A stretch of 64,000 bases of DNA, from contig NZ_JALHLS010000007.1 in assembly GCF_022844445.1 (NCBI RefSeq), positions 62,001-126,000 of the forward strand, given 5' to 3'. Source of the stretch: Hyphomonas sp. GTDB taxonomy: Bacteria > Pseudomonadota > Alphaproteobacteria > Caulobacterales > Hyphomonadaceae. The notes beneath the pieces are model-generated. The model worked only from the letters and a program-made list of their open reading frames with translations, was not told the DNA's origin and did no database searches. Shown here piece after piece: positions 41,917 through 51,063 of this stretch. A program made the position numbers and the translations under genes. Position 1 is the stretch's first letter. Each line of letters opens with the position of its first letter.

Positions 41917-42237
41917 ATGGCCAATCCCGAGAAAGCGCCGACCGAGGTTGCTGAAGAGCGCCGGGATACATCGGCCCGCAACGGCTTCAAACGGTCGATC
42001 TACAGTGTGCCGGTGACGGTCACGGTGTCGATTGGCTCGAAGCGTCTCAGCGTTTCGGAAATCCTTGAGCTGCAGCCTGAGTCGATTGTCGCCCTGACCT
42101 CGCGGATCGACGATCCGGTGGACCTGTGCATCGACAACAAGGTCATTGCCAAGGGCGAACTGGTAGAGACGGGCGATGGCACGATTGCGGTCAAGATCAT
42201 CGAGATCATCGAGCGGACAACGGACGAAAATGCCTAA
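41917..42237 (+). CDS. fliN: Flagellar motor switch protein FliN
   Basis: The 106-aa protein has a short N-terminal extension and one SpoA domain: SVPVTVTVSIGSKRLSVSEILELQPESIVALTSRIDDPVDLCIDNKVIAKGELVETGDGTIAVKIIEI. This is the FliN pattern, including the conserved VDLCIDNKVIAKGE(L/V) strand. FliN forms the lower C-ring with FliM and binds FliH. It begins 4 bp after the fliH-like stop; fliP starts 8 nt before its end. Confidence 0.94.
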   Translation: MANPEKAPTEVAEERRDTSARNGFKRSIYSVPVTVTVSIGSKRLSVSEILELQPESIVALTSRIDDPVDLCIDNKVIAKGELVETGDGTIAVKIIEIIERTTDENA

Positions 42238-43000
42238 TCTGCCCATCCTTCTCCGGTTCCTGTTGCTGGTTTCGTTGACGGCGTTCCTCGCCGGAGCAGC
42301 GCATGCGCAACAGGCTGTACCCGGACAGATCCCGGCGCTGGAAGGACTGATCAATCCGGCAGGCGACGGGCGGCTGAGCAGCTCGGTCATCCAGCTCCTG
42401 CTGATCGTCTCTGTACTGAGCCTGGTGCCCGGTATCGCGATGATGGTGACCTGCCTTCCGTTCATGGTCATCGTCTTCTCGTTCATGCGCCAGGCCATCG
42501 GCGTGCAGCAGGCGCCGCCGAACATGATGATCATGGCGCTCGCTATGTTTCTCACCTTCTTCGTGATGGAACCGGTGTTCATGACGGCGTGGGAGAACGG
42601 CATCTCCCCCTACATGGACGGGACGATCACGGAGGCGCAGGCCTGGACGGCGACAACTGATCCGTTCCGGGAATTCATGATGCGGAGGACCGATCCGGAA
42701 GCGCTGGTGGCGCTGGGCGAGGCAGTGAACCGCCCGGTGGTCGAAGGCCAGCCGCCATCCTTCTCGCTGCTGGCGACATCCTTCATGCTCAGCGAGATCA
42801 AGCACGCCTTCCAGATCGGCTTCGTGATCTTCCTCCCCTTCATGGTGATCGACCTTGTGGTCGCCTCGGTGCTGATGGCTGTCGGCATGATGATGGTGCC
42901 GCCAACCGTCGTCTCGCTTCCGTTCAAGCTCGGGTTCTTCGTCCTGGCAGATGGCTGGCTCAAGATCACTGAAGCCGTTCTCAGAGGTTATACCGGATGA
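42230..43000 (+). CDS. fliP: Flagellar export gate protein FliP
   Basis: From ATG 42230 the 256-aa precursor has a cleavable signal peptide (LLRFLLLVSLTAFLAGAAHAQ) and four spans with the FliP signatures MMVTCLPFMVIVFSFMRQAIGVQQAPPNMMIMALAMFLTFFVM and the conserved HAFQIGFVIFLPFMVIDLVVASVLMAVGMMMVPP. FliP, with FliQ and FliR, forms the secretion pore core; those two are not in this window. It overlaps fliN by 8 nt and fliG by 4 nt. Confidence 0.96.
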   Translation: MPNLPILLRFLLLVSLTAFLAGAAHAQQAVPGQIPALEGLINPAGDGRLSSSVIQLLLIVSVLSLVPGIAMMVTCLPFMVIVFSFMRQAIGVQQAPPNMMIMALAMFLTFFVMEPVFMTAWENGISPYMDGTITEAQAWTATTDPFREFMMRRTDPEALVALGEAVNRPVVEGQPPSFSLLATSFMLSEIKHAFQIGFVIFLPFMVIDLVVASVLMAVGMMMVPPTVVSLPFKLGFFVLADGWLKITEAVLRGYTG

Positions 43001-44097
43001 ACACGCCCACGAAACGCGAGACGCCGGTGCCAGGGCGCGCCGGCGCAGCCGCCCGCAGCGGCAAGACGTCGAAGATCACGCCGTCGCAGCGCGCCGCCGT
43101 GATCATTGCGCTGTTGGGGGAGGGCGCCGCCAAGCCGATCGTCGAGAAACTCGATGATGCAGCGCTCGCCAAGGTGATTACCGCGCTCGAGAACATCTCG
43201 ATGCTGGCGCGCGAGGAACTGGTTGAGATCGCCATCGATTTCCTCACCCAGCTTCGCCAGAATGCAGGGTCCATGCGCGGCGGCCGTGAGCGCGCGCGGG
43301 CAGTCATGTCGGGGATCGTTGACTCGTCACGCCTGAACCTTCTCTACGGCAATGCGCCGCAGGATACCGGCGGCGGAGTGGCAGATGAGGGCGGCGACCC
43401 CTGGGAGCGCCTCCAGGCCCGCGAGCCAAGCCAGGTCGCCGAGTATCTTGGGCGCTTGCCACCCAACATCATTGCGCTGGTCCTTCGAAAGCTCGACCCC
43501 GGCATGGCCTCGAACATTCTTTGCATGCTGCCCGATGAAAAGGTCAGTCCGACGCTTGGCCAGATGGTGACGTCAAACAAGGTTGACCCCGGTATCGACA
43601 ACGCAATCGAGCGGATGCTCGAGATCGAGTTCCTAAACAACAAGGAAGAAGTCGCCGCTTCGAACGATGAGTATCTTGAATCCATCGGGGAAGTGCTGAG
43701 CCTGATTCCCGACAGCAAGCGCGACAGTCTCGTCAACTTCCTGCGGACCCAGCATGAAACCAAGCTGCCGATCATCCAGAAGGGCTTGTTCACGATCGAA
43801 TCCTTGCCGGAAATCCTGCCGCGAAACTCGGTGCCCATCGTATTCCGGGAGATCGACAATGCAGTGATGATCAAGGTGCTCGCCAGCCTGCAGGGAACCT
43901 ACGCGTCGGTGTCGGACTACCTTCTCAGCAACATCTCCTCACGCATGGCCGATTCGCTGCGCGACGAGATCAAGGACGCGCCGGCGGCGTCACAGGAAGC
44001 CGCCGACACCTTGCAGCGCGAGTTCCTGACTTCGCTCATGGACCTCAAGCGCCGGGGCCTCATCACCATCGTGCGCCCGGCCGAAAAGCCTGAGTGA
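42997..44097 (+). CDS. fliG: Flagellar motor switch protein FliG
   Basis: The 366-aa protein is colinear with FliG: N-domain (SQRAAVIIALLGEGAAKPIVEKLDDAALAKVITALENISML), middle domain (EPSQVAEYLGRLPPNIIALVLRKLDPGMASNILCMLPDEK) and C-domain (LFTIESLPEILPRNSVPIVFREIDNAVMIKVLASLQGTYASVSDYLLSNISSRMADSLRDEI). The C-domain, which contacts MotA, is diverged from enteric FliG. An N-terminal basic extension of about 25 residues precedes it. It is unusual in lying last in this operon, after fliP, and not directly behind fliF. It overlaps fliP as ATGA. Confidence 0.93.
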   Translation: MNTPTKRETPVPGRAGAAARSGKTSKITPSQRAAVIIALLGEGAAKPIVEKLDDAALAKVITALENISMLAREELVEIAIDFLTQLRQNAGSMRGGRERARAVMSGIVDSSRLNLLYGNAPQDTGGGVADEGGDPWERLQAREPSQVAEYLGRLPPNIIALVLRKLDPGMASNILCMLPDEKVSPTLGQMVTSNKVDPGIDNAIERMLEIEFLNNKEEVAASNDEYLESIGEVLSLIPDSKRDSLVNFLRTQHETKLPIIQKGLFTIESLPEILPRNSVPIVFREIDNAVMIKVLASLQGTYASVSDYLLSNISSRMADSLRDEIKDAPAASQEAADTLQREFLTSLMDLKRRGLITIVRPAEKPE

Positions 44098-44123
44098 AGC
44101 CCCGAAGGGCTGATTAAACCTGC

Positions 44124-45233
44124 CTAGCGGATGATCAGGTCGGCGTGGATTGCGCCGGCCGTCTTCATGGCACGGATGATGTCGGCCATCTCCTGCGGGG
44201 AAACTCCCAGGGCATTGAGGCCGGCGATCAGCTGGGACAGCGACACGTTCGGCTCCAGCATGGCGATGTTCCGGCTACCGGTCTCGGTGATCTGGATGTC
44301 CGATCGCGGCAGGACGATCGTCTCGCCGTCCGAGAACGGATTGGGCTGGGAGGCGACCGGGTATTCCGTTACCTTGATCGAGATGTTGCCCTGGGCGATG
44401 GCGACTTTCGAGATCGTCACATCCTCCCCAAGCACGATGGTGCCCGACTTTTCGTCAATCACGATGCGGGCCGGGCTAGCGACCTGGATCGGCAGGTTCT
44501 CGATGCTGGCCAGCAGGCGCGACGGGGATTCGGACATGCCGCGCAGGTCGAGCTCGACCGTGCCCGGATCGCGCACCGTGGCGATCGGCACTTTCATGGA
44601 CGCATTGATCGTGTCCTCTATCCGGGCGGCGGTCGTGAAGTCGGGATTGCGCAGGGCCAGCACGAGGCTGTCGCGCTGATTGAAGTTGTAATTCACTTCG
44701 CGCTCGATGCGGGCCCCGTTGGGAACGGAGCCGCCGGTCGGCGTGCCGCGTGTTTCGCGGGAAGCCTGCGCCTTCACGTCGATGCCGCTCACGAGGATGC
44801 TGCCCTGGGCGACGGCGTAGACTTCATTGTCGGCGCCTTTGAGCGGCGTCAGGATCAGTGTGCCACCTTCAAGGTTGCTGGCATCGCCGATGGAGGAAAC
44901 CGAGACGTCGATGCTCGAGCCAGTGCGGGCAAACGGGGGGAGGGACGCTGTCACCAGCACGGCGGCGACGTTCTTCGGTTTGATCTCCTCGCCCTGCACG
45001 TTGACGCCGAGGCGTTCAAGCATGTGGGTGAGGGAATCTTCCGTAAACGGCGAATTGCGGACGGAGTCGCCCGTACCGTTGAGACCCACCACGATGCCGT
45101 AGCCTACAAGGTCGTTCTGGCGGACGCCTTCGACATCCACCACATCACGGATGCGGGCCTGGGCGCTTGCCGGCATCGGCAGGACCAGTGGCGAGAGCGC
45201 GAGGGCGGCAACCAGCCAGACGGACCACTTCAT
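44124..45233 (-). CDS. flgI: Flagellar P-ring protein FlgI
   Basis: The 369-aa precursor has a signal peptide (MKWSVWLVAALALSPLVLPMPASAQA) and the FlgI core: RIRDVVDVEGVRQNDLVGYGIVVGLNGTGDSV, LTHMLERLGVNV, NVAAVLVTASLPPFARTGSSIDVSVSSIGDASNLEGGTLILTPLKGAD, and a C-terminal LSQLIAGLNALGVSPQEMADIIRAMKTAGAIHADLIIR. It forms the periplasmic bushing around the rod in peptidoglycan. It is the distal gene of flgK-flgL-flgI on the minus strand, 4 bp after flgL, and convergent with fliG. Confidence 0.97.
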   Translation of the reverse strand: MKWSVWLVAALALSPLVLPMPASAQARIRDVVDVEGVRQNDLVGYGIVVGLNGTGDSVRNSPFTEDSLTHMLERLGVNVQGEEIKPKNVAAVLVTASLPPFARTGSSIDVSVSSIGDASNLEGGTLILTPLKGADNEVYAVAQGSILVSGIDVKAQASRETRGTPTGGSVPNGARIEREVNYNFNQRDSLVLALRNPDFTTAARIEDTINASMKVPIATVRDPGTVELDLRGMSESPSRLLASIENLPIQVASPARIVIDEKSGTIVLGEDVTISKVAIAQGNISIKVTEYPVASQPNPFSDGETIVLPRSDIQITETGSRNIAMLEPNVSLSQLIAGLNALGVSPQEMADIIRAMKTAGAIHADLIIR

Positions 45234-45237
45234 CGGA

Positions 45238-46218
45238 TTACCTCATGAAATTCAGCAGGGAGAGGGAAGCGAGGCGTGACGTCAGCAAGTAGGACGCTTC
45301 CAGGTTGGATTCGAGAATCTTGAGCGCGGACGCCGCTTCGAACTGGTCCCGCGCGGTCAGGGAGTTGAACGCAGTTGTGACAATCGTCTCTTCGATGTCG
45401 AGCAGCTTCTGATCGGCCCGGATCTGCTCCTGCTTGACGCCAAGTTCCGAACGCACGTTGGTCAGGGTCACAGTTCCGGAAGAGACACGATCGGCCGCCG
45501 CGTCGACCACGTCCGGGTTAAGCGATAGGAGCACTGGCGGACTGTTGATCGGATCTGCGAGCGCCAGCACGGCAAGGCCTGAGATGATTTCTATGATCGC
45601 TGGGTTGGAGGCCGTTATAGCGTCGGGATCGGACGCTGTGTCCGCGCCGCGGTAGATTGATTGCTGCCAGCCGCCCGCAGGGTCGTTGAAATATGTGTCG
45701 ATCGCTGAAGCGAAGTCTGCCGGTGTCGCAGCGCCGTCTGCTATGGTGCGTAGCTGACTCAGGAGGTCTGAAGGGTTCGGAAGGGGCAGGGTTGCGGTAG
45801 CGTCGCCGGCAAACAGGTAACGTTCACCATAGCGGACATTCAGCGCGCCAAAAATGTTCCCCAGCGCCGCCTTGGCATCCCGGGCAGCCAGCCCCTGGGC
45901 CACGAGATCGCCGCTGCCCAGCGCGATACGCATCGAAACACCGACGCCCACGGAGCGTTCGTGGAGAAGCGCCAGATTGCTCTGAGTGATATCAAGCCGT
46001 ACTTCGCGCTGGCTGAGCTGCTCGCGCTCGAAGGAGATGGCATCGACGGCTTTCTGGCTGAGCATCGCGGAGCCGATGCGCCCGGAGAGGTGCGCCGTCA
46101 GATCCGAATACCGGCCGGTCGTCGCCTCCTCCGCCGTCCGCGCGATACTTTGCCGGAGGTCGGCGATGTTCTGGGTGAACTGTGCCGAAATCAGGCTGTT
46201 GGGGGGAGGGATGCGCAT
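45238..46218 (-). CDS. flgL: Hook-filament junction protein FlgL
   Basis: The 326-aa protein begins MRIPPPNSLISAQFTQNIADLRQSIARTAEEATTGRYSDLTAHLSG and ends LEASYLLTSRLASLSLLNFMR, both typical flagellin-like coiled-coil termini of FlgL; the middle (FGALNVRYGERYLFAGD) contains the usual YLFAG motif. It joins hook to filament together with FlgK. It lies 4 bp downstream of flgK. The sequence is longer at the variable centre than short alphaproteobacterial FlgL but within range. Confidence 0.93.
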   Translation of the reverse strand: MRIPPPNSLISAQFTQNIADLRQSIARTAEEATTGRYSDLTAHLSGRIGSAMLSQKAVDAISFEREQLSQREVRLDITQSNLALLHERSVGVGVSMRIALGSGDLVAQGLAARDAKAALGNIFGALNVRYGERYLFAGDATATLPLPNPSDLLSQLRTIADGAATPADFASAIDTYFNDPAGGWQQSIYRGADTASDPDAITASNPAIIEIISGLAVLALADPINSPPVLLSLNPDVVDAAADRVSSGTVTLTNVRSELGVKQEQIRADQKLLDIEETIVTTAFNSLTARDQFEAASALKILESNLEASYLLTSRLASLSLLNFMR

Positions 46219-46222
46219 GGGC

Positions 46223-47671
46223 CTAGAGCTCCATCAACAGTTTGATCATCTGGCTTGCCACCTCGATGACACGGGCGTTGGCGGCGTAGGCCTGTTCGAT
46301 CAGCATCAGGTCCTGGAGCTGGGTATCGATATCGACCCCGGTCGTGTTCTGCTCCGCTTCCATCATGATCGCGTGCTGTGTCTGGGTCGATGACATGACG
46401 GCTTCGTGCTGGATTCGTTTCTGACCGGTCATCGATGTCAGCTGGGCTACCAGTTCGTTCGAAGAGAATGCACCCATGAACCCGTTCGTGTTCATAGCGT
46501 TTATCGACGTAAAGGCATTGAACATGCCTTGCAGGATTCCGCTATATCCCGGCGGGCCCGCCGTTGCTGCGCCGATGCCGTCGCGCAGGCGGGAAAGCAG
46601 GCCGCCCTGAGACGGATCTACTGCAGCGTTAAGTGAAATGCGCCCCGCAATGCCAGGCCCCGCAGCCGGATCGCTATCGACGAAAAGGCCCGGGTCTCCG
46701 GGTGTTTTCGTCGGGTCGATCGCATCGTCAGACAGACGGCCGATGAGATCGGCTGCAATCGTGTCGAGCTGGGCACTGAGATTTGGAAGATCAGTGTCAC
46801 GCAATGTGAACAGTGCGCCGAACAGGCCGCCCGAGACGGCGCCGAACGAGGCGGCGCCAGGCGTCAGGTCAAGGCCGTCCACGGTCAGGCCCGAGAGCTC
46901 CCCATCTGCCAGTGAAATATCTGGCCCGAAGGCTGCAGAGGGTGTGAACTGGATTTCACGGGCTTTGCCAGCCACGAGAAAGACGCCCTCGCTTGTCAGG
47001 ACATCGATCGTACCGCTGTCACGGTCGAACGTCTGTATGGGGACGTACTCGGCAATCGTGTCGAGCACCCGCTGACGCTCGTCAATCAGGGCTGCAGCCT
47101 CGCCCGTATTGCGGTTTATGCCCGACAGGCGAGTGTTCAGTGACTCGATCTTCTTGAGCGCTGCGTTGACGATGTCCACGCCGTCTGCGATCTCGCGGTC
47201 GGCCTCGGCGCGCTGGGTCGTGACCATGTCCGAGAGATTGTTCAGTTCCGTCGTGATGCCGCGAGCGGCTTCAAGGAGGCTTGCGGCAACCGCTGGCGAT
47301 TCCGGCGAGGTGATGGCGCGCGCAAGTGCAGATTCGAAGTTGGAATAGGTCTTGAACAGACCATCACCGGCAGCGGTATTCCCAATCCGCGCCGAAATGG
47401 CGCTCCAGGTCGACGACAGCACACTGGCCTGAGCGACATCACTCGTCAGCTCACGCCGCTGCGCCTTGATCTGGGTATCGGCAACGCGTGCAATGCCATC
47501 CGATGCCACGCCTGCAGTGCGCCCGCCCAGCACAGTCTCGCTGAGCGTGACCGAGCGGCGCACATAGCCGGGCGTCGTCGCGTTGGCGACGTTCGTCGCC
47601 ACGATCTCGGCCCGCAGGCTGCTAACCTGGAGGCCGGACCGGGCGGCGTAGATGGCGCTGGAAAGACTCAC
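46223..47671 (-). CDS. flgK: Hook-associated protein FlgK
   Basis: The 482-aa protein starts with the rod/hook motif SSAIYAARSGLQVSSLRAEIVATNVANATTPGYVRRSV and ends with IDTQLQDLMLIEQAYAANARVIEVASQMIKLLMEL. Both termini form the FlgK coiled-coil; the middle (NLSDMVTTQRAEADREIADGVDIVNAALKKIESLN) is the FlgK helical domain. It caps the hook and starts the filament junction. It is downstream of flgE by 28 bp on the same strand, so flgE-flgK-flgL-flgI may be one transcript. Confidence 0.95.
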   Translation of the reverse strand: MSLSSAIYAARSGLQVSSLRAEIVATNVANATTPGYVRRSVTLSETVLGGRTAGVASDGIARVADTQIKAQRRELTSDVAQASVLSSTWSAISARIGNTAAGDGLFKTYSNFESALARAITSPESPAVAASLLEAARGITTELNNLSDMVTTQRAEADREIADGVDIVNAALKKIESLNTRLSGINRNTGEAAALIDERQRVLDTIAEYVPIQTFDRDSGTIDVLTSEGVFLVAGKAREIQFTPSAAFGPDISLADGELSGLTVDGLDLTPGAASFGAVSGGLFGALFTLRDTDLPNLSAQLDTIAADLIGRLSDDAIDPTKTPGDPGLFVDSDPAAGPGIAGRISLNAAVDPSQGGLLSRLRDGIGAATAGPPGYSGILQGMFNAFTSINAMNTNGFMGAFSSNELVAQLTSMTGQKRIQHEAVMSSTQTQHAIMMEAEQNTTGVDIDTQLQDLMLIEQAYAANARVIEVASQMIKLLMEL

Positions 47672-47699
47672 TCAGAAGTCCGCCTTACCCTTCTGGTTT

Positions 47700-49004
47700 C
47701 TATCGCTTCAGGTTGGTTGTTTCCTGAAGCATCTCATCGACCGTCTGGACGATCTTCGCGTTCGACGAATAGGCCCGCTGGGTTTCGATGAGGTCGGTCA
47801 GTTCCGCCGCAATGTCTGTTGTCGACTCCATCAGCGAGTAGCCGGAAAGCCCGCCCACCGGGCCGCTGGCAGCATCCCAGAGATAGAGATTTCCGCTGGA
47901 CGCGGAGACAGAATAGGACTGCGAGTCAAGCGCGCGCAGGCCGTTCATGTTCGGAACATCGCCGACAGGGATCTGGTAGAGCGTCCTGCGGAAGCCGGTG
48001 TCATAGATCGCCTGCAGGAAGCCCTTCTCGTCGATCTCGAGTGACTGCAGGTCACCGATCGGCGCGCCGTCCTTCTTGACCGATGTCGGTGCATAGGAGC
48101 CGGCAAGCTGCGTGATGCCGGCGCTGTCGCTCGGACGCCCGATGAAGACATCCACAGGGCCGTGCTGCAGGTTCAGCGAAACGCGGCCAGTCGCGGCGTC
48201 ATAGGTTGCGCCGTTGGTCGCTGCGACCGAGTCGATCCGGCCGCCAGCAGAGGTGGAATCGTTGAACACGATATCGAGATCGCCGATCGACGTGGCGGGA
48301 TTTCCGGCTGAATCGAACATCTGCACTTGCCACTCATTGCTGGCGCCAGCGCCGGGAACAACGGGAGTGAACTGGAAAGTGAGGGTCTGAGCGCGGCCGA
48401 GGTTATCGAAGTATTCGACGGGCAGCATGTACGGATCGCCAGGCGCACCCGTGCGGGTAGCGTCGGCGGGCAGGTTGATCCCGAGTTCGACATTCGCCGT
48501 CGGCGTTGCCGTAAACTGGGAGGTTGCAACGTTAACCGGCTCAAGATTGATACCGCTGTTGCGGCTGACATTGCCGATATCACCTGCAGAATCGGCAGGC
48601 CAGCCGAGCAGGAAAAGGCCGCTCTGGGTGCGCAGGTTGCCGTTCTGGTCCGGAAAGAAAGAACCGGTCGGCGTGAGCATCAGGTTGCGCTCGGAAGCCA
48701 GCGAAGACACACCGCTATTGTCCGTAACAGGAACAAGTCCGCGCCCTGCGACAGAAATATCGGTGGCACTTCCGGTCCGGATCAGCGATCCAGTCGCAGA
48801 AATGTCCTTGAACGTATCAACGCGGACGCCGCCGGCGGAGTAAGCCGATGTTCTTTGCTGAAGGACCATGCTGGAGAAGTCCACCAGGCTTCGCTTGTAG
48901 CCGTAGGTACCGGAGTTTGCGATGTTGTCGGAGATGGTTGCGAGGCGTGTACCGTTTACACTCAGCCCCATTACCCCTGCGTTCAGGGATGATGAAATGC
49001 TCAT
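47700..49004 (-). CDS. flgE: Flagellar hook protein FlgE
   Basis: I start at 49004 (MSISSSLNAGVMGLSVNGTRLATISDNIANSGTYGYKRS), behind GCAGGAGCAACC; the track version adds 28 residues. The 434-aa protein carries the N-terminal rod motif, the FlgE D2 region (LPVEYFDNLGRAQTLTFQFTPV) and the C-terminal ESTTDIAAELTDLIETQRAYSSNAKIVQTVDEMLQETTNLKR. It polymerises into the hook after export. The upstream 124 bp contain no sigma-54 (-24/-12) promoter that I can recognise. Confidence 0.94.
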   Translation of the reverse strand: MSISSSLNAGVMGLSVNGTRLATISDNIANSGTYGYKRSLVDFSSMVLQQRTSAYSAGGVRVDTFKDISATGSLIRTGSATDISVAGRGLVPVTDNSGVSSLASERNLMLTPTGSFFPDQNGNLRTQSGLFLLGWPADSAGDIGNVSRNSGINLEPVNVATSQFTATPTANVELGINLPADATRTGAPGDPYMLPVEYFDNLGRAQTLTFQFTPVVPGAGASNEWQVQMFDSAGNPATSIGDLDIVFNDSTSAGGRIDSVAATNGATYDAATGRVSLNLQHGPVDVFIGRPSDSAGITQLAGSYAPTSVKKDGAPIGDLQSLEIDEKGFLQAIYDTGFRRTLYQIPVGDVPNMNGLRALDSQSYSVSASSGNLYLWDAASGPVGGLSGYSLMESTTDIAAELTDLIETQRAYSSNAKIVQTVDEMLQETTNLKR

Positions 49005-49128
49005 ATCTGGTTGCTCCTGCGTCAGATAGTGACACAAAGTGGAGCGAACTCGTAAACAAGCCGATAACCCGGGTTCATACTGATTCACTTTGCAGTGTCA
49101 GGACGCCGTAACGATTTCGCCCGGCAGG

Positions 49129-49968
49129 CTATTCCGTCAGGATGGTGATCGAGATGCGGCGGTTCTGGGCCGCAGCCGGATTTTCCCTTATCAACGGGTC
49201 AGTATCGGCCTTGCCGGAAACTTCGCGGATACGGGTCCGGTCGATACCGGCACGCTGCAGCAGGCGGCGCGCGGTGTTTGCCCGGTCCGCTGAGAGGTTC
49301 CAGTTGTCGTAGATGGCATCGTTGCGATAGCGGCGATTGTCAGTATGACCAACGATCTTGATGTCATTCTCAAAGGTTAGGAACGCTTCCGACACCACGT
49401 CCAGGAGCTCGATCAGCAGGTCGGAAGGCTGGCTGCGGCCTACCGGAAAGAGGGGAGTGCTCTCGGAATCGACCAGTTCGATGACAATCCCTTCGGGCGA
49501 CATCTTGATCATGATGTGCTCCGACAGCGCCTGGCCTTCCTCGCCCAGAGACTCCTTGAGAGACTGCAGGTTGTCGGCAATCGCCTTCTGTTCGGCTTCG
49601 GATGTCGGCGTGGACTCTGCATCCTTGGCTGTCGCGGGAGATTCTACGCTGCGTTCCTGAGAGGCGCCGGTGCCCATACGGGCCAGCGTTTCCTCGGTAA
49701 AGATCGATGATCCGTTAAGGCCGTCCGATCCACCACCGGAGATCCGGCTGATCGGAATGGTCGGGTTGAAATAGTCTGCGAGGCCCTTGCGCTGTTCTTC
49801 GGTGGTCGCGTTGAGGAGCCACATCAACAGGAAGAACGCCATCATTGCGGTCACGAAGTCGGCATATGCGACTTTCCAGGCACCGCCATGGTGGCCGTCG
49901 GCCTTTACGACCTTCTTCCTCTTTATGATGATGATCGGCTGCACAGCAGCTGATGGCTCGGACTTCAT
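49129..49968 (-). CDS. motB: Flagellar stator protein MotB
   Basis: I start at 49968 (MKSEPSAAVQPIIIIKRKKVV), with AGGTG upstream; the track adds 52 residues. The 279-aa protein has the stator span WKVAYADFVTAMMAFFLLMWLLNA with the proton-binding Asp at about residue 37, a plug/linker, and an OmpA-like peptidoglycan-binding domain (VGHTDNRRYRNDAIYDNWNLSADRANTARRLL). It anchors the MotA5B2 stator to the wall and conducts H+. Here motB is separated from and divergent to motA and the FliM-like gene, unlike the usual motAB operon. Confidence 0.94.
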   Translation of the reverse strand: MKSEPSAAVQPIIIIKRKKVVKADGHHGGAWKVAYADFVTAMMAFFLLMWLLNATTEEQRKGLADYFNPTIPISRISGGGSDGLNGSSIFTEETLARMGTGASQERSVESPATAKDAESTPTSEAEQKAIADNLQSLKESLGEEGQALSEHIMIKMSPEGIVIELVDSESTPLFPVGRSQPSDLLIELLDVVSEAFLTFENDIKIVGHTDNRRYRNDAIYDNWNLSADRANTARRLLQRAGIDRTRIREVSGKADTDPLIRENPAAAQNRRISITILTE

Positions 49969-50123
49969 AGGGCACCTGAGTGGTTCAGGCAGACCAATTA
50001 TCAGGTCATGCTCAATTTCCCGCGTACAAATCACGCACGGTTGTCGGGGCGCCGATAACCATTCTTCAACCAATTCCCGACAATCAAAGAGAGGGTTAAC
50101 AACTCCCGCCCGGAAAGTTACCA

Positions 50124-51023
50124 ATGTCCTCAGTGCTGCGCAAAAAGATCGAGGCCGGGGCAGGCATTCCCCCGACGATCCTGCAGTTCCATGAATTCTG
50201 GGAACCGCTGCAGATCAAAATTGCGGCATGGATGTTCGAAACATACGGGGTGGAAACGAAGGCTGTTCCTGACGCCCGGCGGGTCAGTACGGGCAACGCG
50301 GCCACCCACTACCTGGACAGTCTTTTGTCCTTTGCTTTCAACGGCAAGTTCTCTCCCGGCCTGTGTGCGATCAGCATCGATGAACCGGGCGCCGAATTCA
50401 ACGCTGCGCAGCGCCTCCAGCAGGAGGGCGGTGGCCTCGAAGGCGTCTCGCCCCTGTTCAAGAAGCTTTTGTTCGAGACGCCTGCCATTGCCCTGTGGCG
50501 CTCGATTGCGTCAGGCTTCGAAGATCATACGGTGCTCGGGTCACATGCTCCGCTTGCGGAATTTTCCCAGGCTGCCGGCGGGTTCGAGCCTGCCCAGCGC
50601 TACCTGATGGTCGGCTTCTCGTGTTCCCGCGACGGCATGCAGGCGCGCCTCTGGATCACCTTTAACCTTGATTATGTCTTACGCCTCGCGGCGGTTCAGG
50701 CCCAGCATGCAGCCACCCAGCGCCAGACTGCTTCTTCGCTTGGGCGCGGCGCCCTGCGGGAAAGCGTCCGCTCGTCCATGATCACCATCGATGGCGTGCT
50801 CGACCGGTTAACGATGACGATCGGCGAATGTTCCCGTCTGGAAGTCGGCCAGGTTCTGGCTTTGCCGGAGGTCGACACCGCGAATGTCTCACTGCGTGCC
50901 GAAACGGTTAATGGCACCGTCGACATCGGCTTTTGCGAAATGGGCGTCTGGAAGCACCAGCGCGCCCTGAAACTAAAAACACCAATCCTTGAACCTTTTA
51001 CTCGGGAATTGGCCAAACTTTAA
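50124..51023 (+). CDS. FliM-like flagellar motor switch protein (SpoA domain), divergent
   Basis: The 299-aa protein ends with a SpoA domain (SSMITIDGVLDRLTMTIGECSRLEVGQVLALPEVDTANVSLRAETVNGTVDIGFCEMGVWKHQRALKLKTPI). The N-terminal 200 residues resemble the FliM middle domain weakly (LQIKIAAWMFETYGV ... LMVGFSCSRDGMQARLWITFNLDYVL). The N-terminal CheY-binding LSQxEIDxLL motif of FliM is absent. It is the best FliM candidate in the cluster and precedes motA, whose start lies 40 bp after its stop. It opens a + operon, divergent from motB. Confidence 0.82.
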   Translation: MSSVLRKKIEAGAGIPPTILQFHEFWEPLQIKIAAWMFETYGVETKAVPDARRVSTGNAATHYLDSLLSFAFNGKFSPGLCAISIDEPGAEFNAAQRLQQEGGGLEGVSPLFKKLLFETPAIALWRSIASGFEDHTVLGSHAPLAEFSQAAGGFEPAQRYLMVGFSCSRDGMQARLWITFNLDYVLRLAAVQAQHAATQRQTASSLGRGALRESVRSSMITIDGVLDRLTMTIGECSRLEVGQVLALPEVDTANVSLRAETVNGTVDIGFCEMGVWKHQRALKLKTPILEPFTRELAKL

Positions 51024-51063
51024 CGTCGATCCGGGCAGTGGGCTCGGGAAACGGAGACTGCAA

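Noticed and set aside
49060-49067. GCCGATAA resembling a sigma-28 -10 box near flgE
   Set aside because: It points away from flgE (which is on the minus strand), and no TAAA lies 15 nt before it.
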